Shown: positions 4,636 through 5,247 of the stretch, piece by piece
Layout: every line of letters begins with the position of its first letter
How positions within the stretch are numbered: the stretch's first letter is position 1
NCBI GenBank assembly: GCA_026414125.1
Contig: JAOAJQ010000092.1
Location: 1-5,247 of the forward strand
Length of the DNA stretch: 5,247 nt
Origin: Thermoproteota archaeon
GTDB lineage: Archaea; Thermoproteota; EX4484-205; JAAOZP01
Reading direction: 5' to 3'
Program-made: the position numbers and the translations under genes
The notes under the pieces: model-generated
Database searches by the model: none
What the model was told of the DNA's origin: nothing
Seen by the model: only the letters and a program-made list of their open reading frames with translations

Positions 4636-5247
4636 ATGGTTTACGAACACTTCGACGTGGTGCTTTCGGTCGATAGAACCCTCATGAGTAACCATCACGG
4701 TAAAGAGTTTCTAGGCTTTCTGACAACCGGCCCGCCGGTTATGGTTCCGGAGAAAGTCTGGATGGCTGTCGCCGCCCCAAGAGTGAAAGTGGACGATTTA
4801 GGAAGACCCTTAGAAGCGCCATACGGACTTAGGAAAATAGAGGCTGCACTGCTTGAAGCCGGTATTAAGGCTGCCGTGATAGACCCAGATCATCTGGGAA
4901 AACACTTGAAAAACGCTAAGATTCTTGGAATAGGTCATCATGATTACTTCGCACTTGGACCTCCAAGCAGCGAATGGTGGATTCTAACTGGGAAGGAACC
5001 GGTCAACTCCAAGTATTTCAAAAGGTTCATGGAGAAGCCTGAGATAAGGGCAGCTAAGAAAAACGGGCTTAAGATAATCGTTGGCGGGCCCGCCGCGTGG
5101 CAGTGGCTTTGGATGCCTGAGTACGCTGAGAAATGGGGCGTGGACACGATTGTTGAAGGAGAGGCTGAGAAAGTTATGGTTTCAATCGTGCAGCATGCCC
5201 TCGAAGGAAAGCCTCTTCCACGGTACGTGCACGTCGGTGTCCAAGAT
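4636..5247 (+). CDS. Radical SAM protein, uncharacterised archaeal type, N-terminal part (truncated by window)
   Basis: The frame is open for 204 codons from ATG 4636 to the window end. Only the N-terminal region is seen, and the CxxxCxxC iron-sulfur motif that would prove a radical SAM enzyme lies beyond the window. The assignment rests on features I recognise from archaeal radical SAM proteins: an opening of the VVLSVDRTLMSNHHG type followed by EFLGF (about 8-28), APYGLRKIEAALLEAG (61-76), a second strand ILGIGHHDYFALGPPS (96-111), IIVGGPAAWQ (147-156), and GVDTIVEGEAE (168-178) before a helix. The alternating strands and helices resemble a Rossmann-like cobalamin-binding domain, but the classical DxHxxG cobalamin ligand motif is absent; His101-His102-Asp103 is the nearest equivalent. 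The reaction and substrate are unknown. It is third in the operon, two bases after the 85-residue gene, with a GGTG at 4624-4627 as its likely ribosome binding site. Confidence 0.82.
   Translation, partial: MVYEHFDVVLSVDRTLMSNHHGKEFLGFLTTGPPVMVPEKVWMAVAAPRVKVDDLGRPLEAPYGLRKIEAALLEAGIKAAVIDPDHLGKHLKNAKILGIGHHDYFALGPPSSEWWILTGKEPVNSKYFKRFMEKPEIRAAKKNGLKIIVGGPAAWQWLWMPEYAEKWGVDTIVEGEAEKVMVSIVQHALEGKPLPRYVHVGVQD

Noticed and set aside
4372..5147. Minus-strand open frames 4372-4569 and 4944-5147
   Set aside because: Both are antisense to well-supported operon genes with tight spacing and Shine-Dalgarno sites, and show no recognisable protein features.
1..5247. tRNA/rRNA genes, CRISPR arrays, insertion sequences, attachment sites
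   Set aside because: No cloverleaf-like or rRNA-like stretches, no repeat-spacer pattern and no transposase were seen on reading; intergenic gaps are all about 120 bases or shorter.

Overview
The window reads as archaeal DNA, most likely from a thermophilic Thermoproteota-like or related lineage. The reasons are TTTAAATA-type TATA boxes placed just upstream of start codons, a mix of leaderless genes and genes with strong GGAGGTG Shine-Dalgarno sites, heavy AGG/AGA and ATA codon use, an HTH_10 (bacterio-opsin-activator type) regulator, and a radical SAM protein of a type I associate with archaea. The lineage is inferred from these features, not from a database match. Coding density is high and no gene-free stretch exceeds about 110 bases. 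I see no tRNA, rRNA, CRISPR array or mobile element.

Left part, minus strand: a partial gene (positions 864 down to 1, running off the window) encodes an unrecognised soluble protein that is visibly an internal duplication of a unit of about 150 residues. Upstream of it on the same strand lies a DedA/VTT-type membrane protein (1533-892). Each has its own TATA box and is probably leaderless. The DedA promoter lies in a divergent intergenic region shared with the next gene.

Middle, plus strand: an HTH_10-family transcription regulator with a CxxC motif (1653-2282; the start is set by a perfect Shine-Dalgarno site) precedes a cytoplasmic family GH51 alpha-L-arabinofuranosidase (2387-3835; TTG start supported by GGTGA). 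The arabinofuranosidase has its own promoter and a downstream T-run. It would release arabinose from short arabino-oligosaccharides inside the cell. The regulator beside it is a plausible but unproven controller.

Right part, plus strand: a tightly packed three-gene operon encodes a small basic winged-helix protein (3965-4375), an 85-residue unrecognised protein (4376-4633; no gap) and the start of a radical SAM protein of an uncharacterised, cobalamin-binding-like archaeal type (4636 to the window end; 2-base gap). Its promoter carries three copies of a NACCGRT-type element spaced exactly 16 bp apart across the BRE, TATA box and start site. This looks like an operator, probably used by the first gene of the operon. 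It is the strongest candidate for something undescribed in the window.
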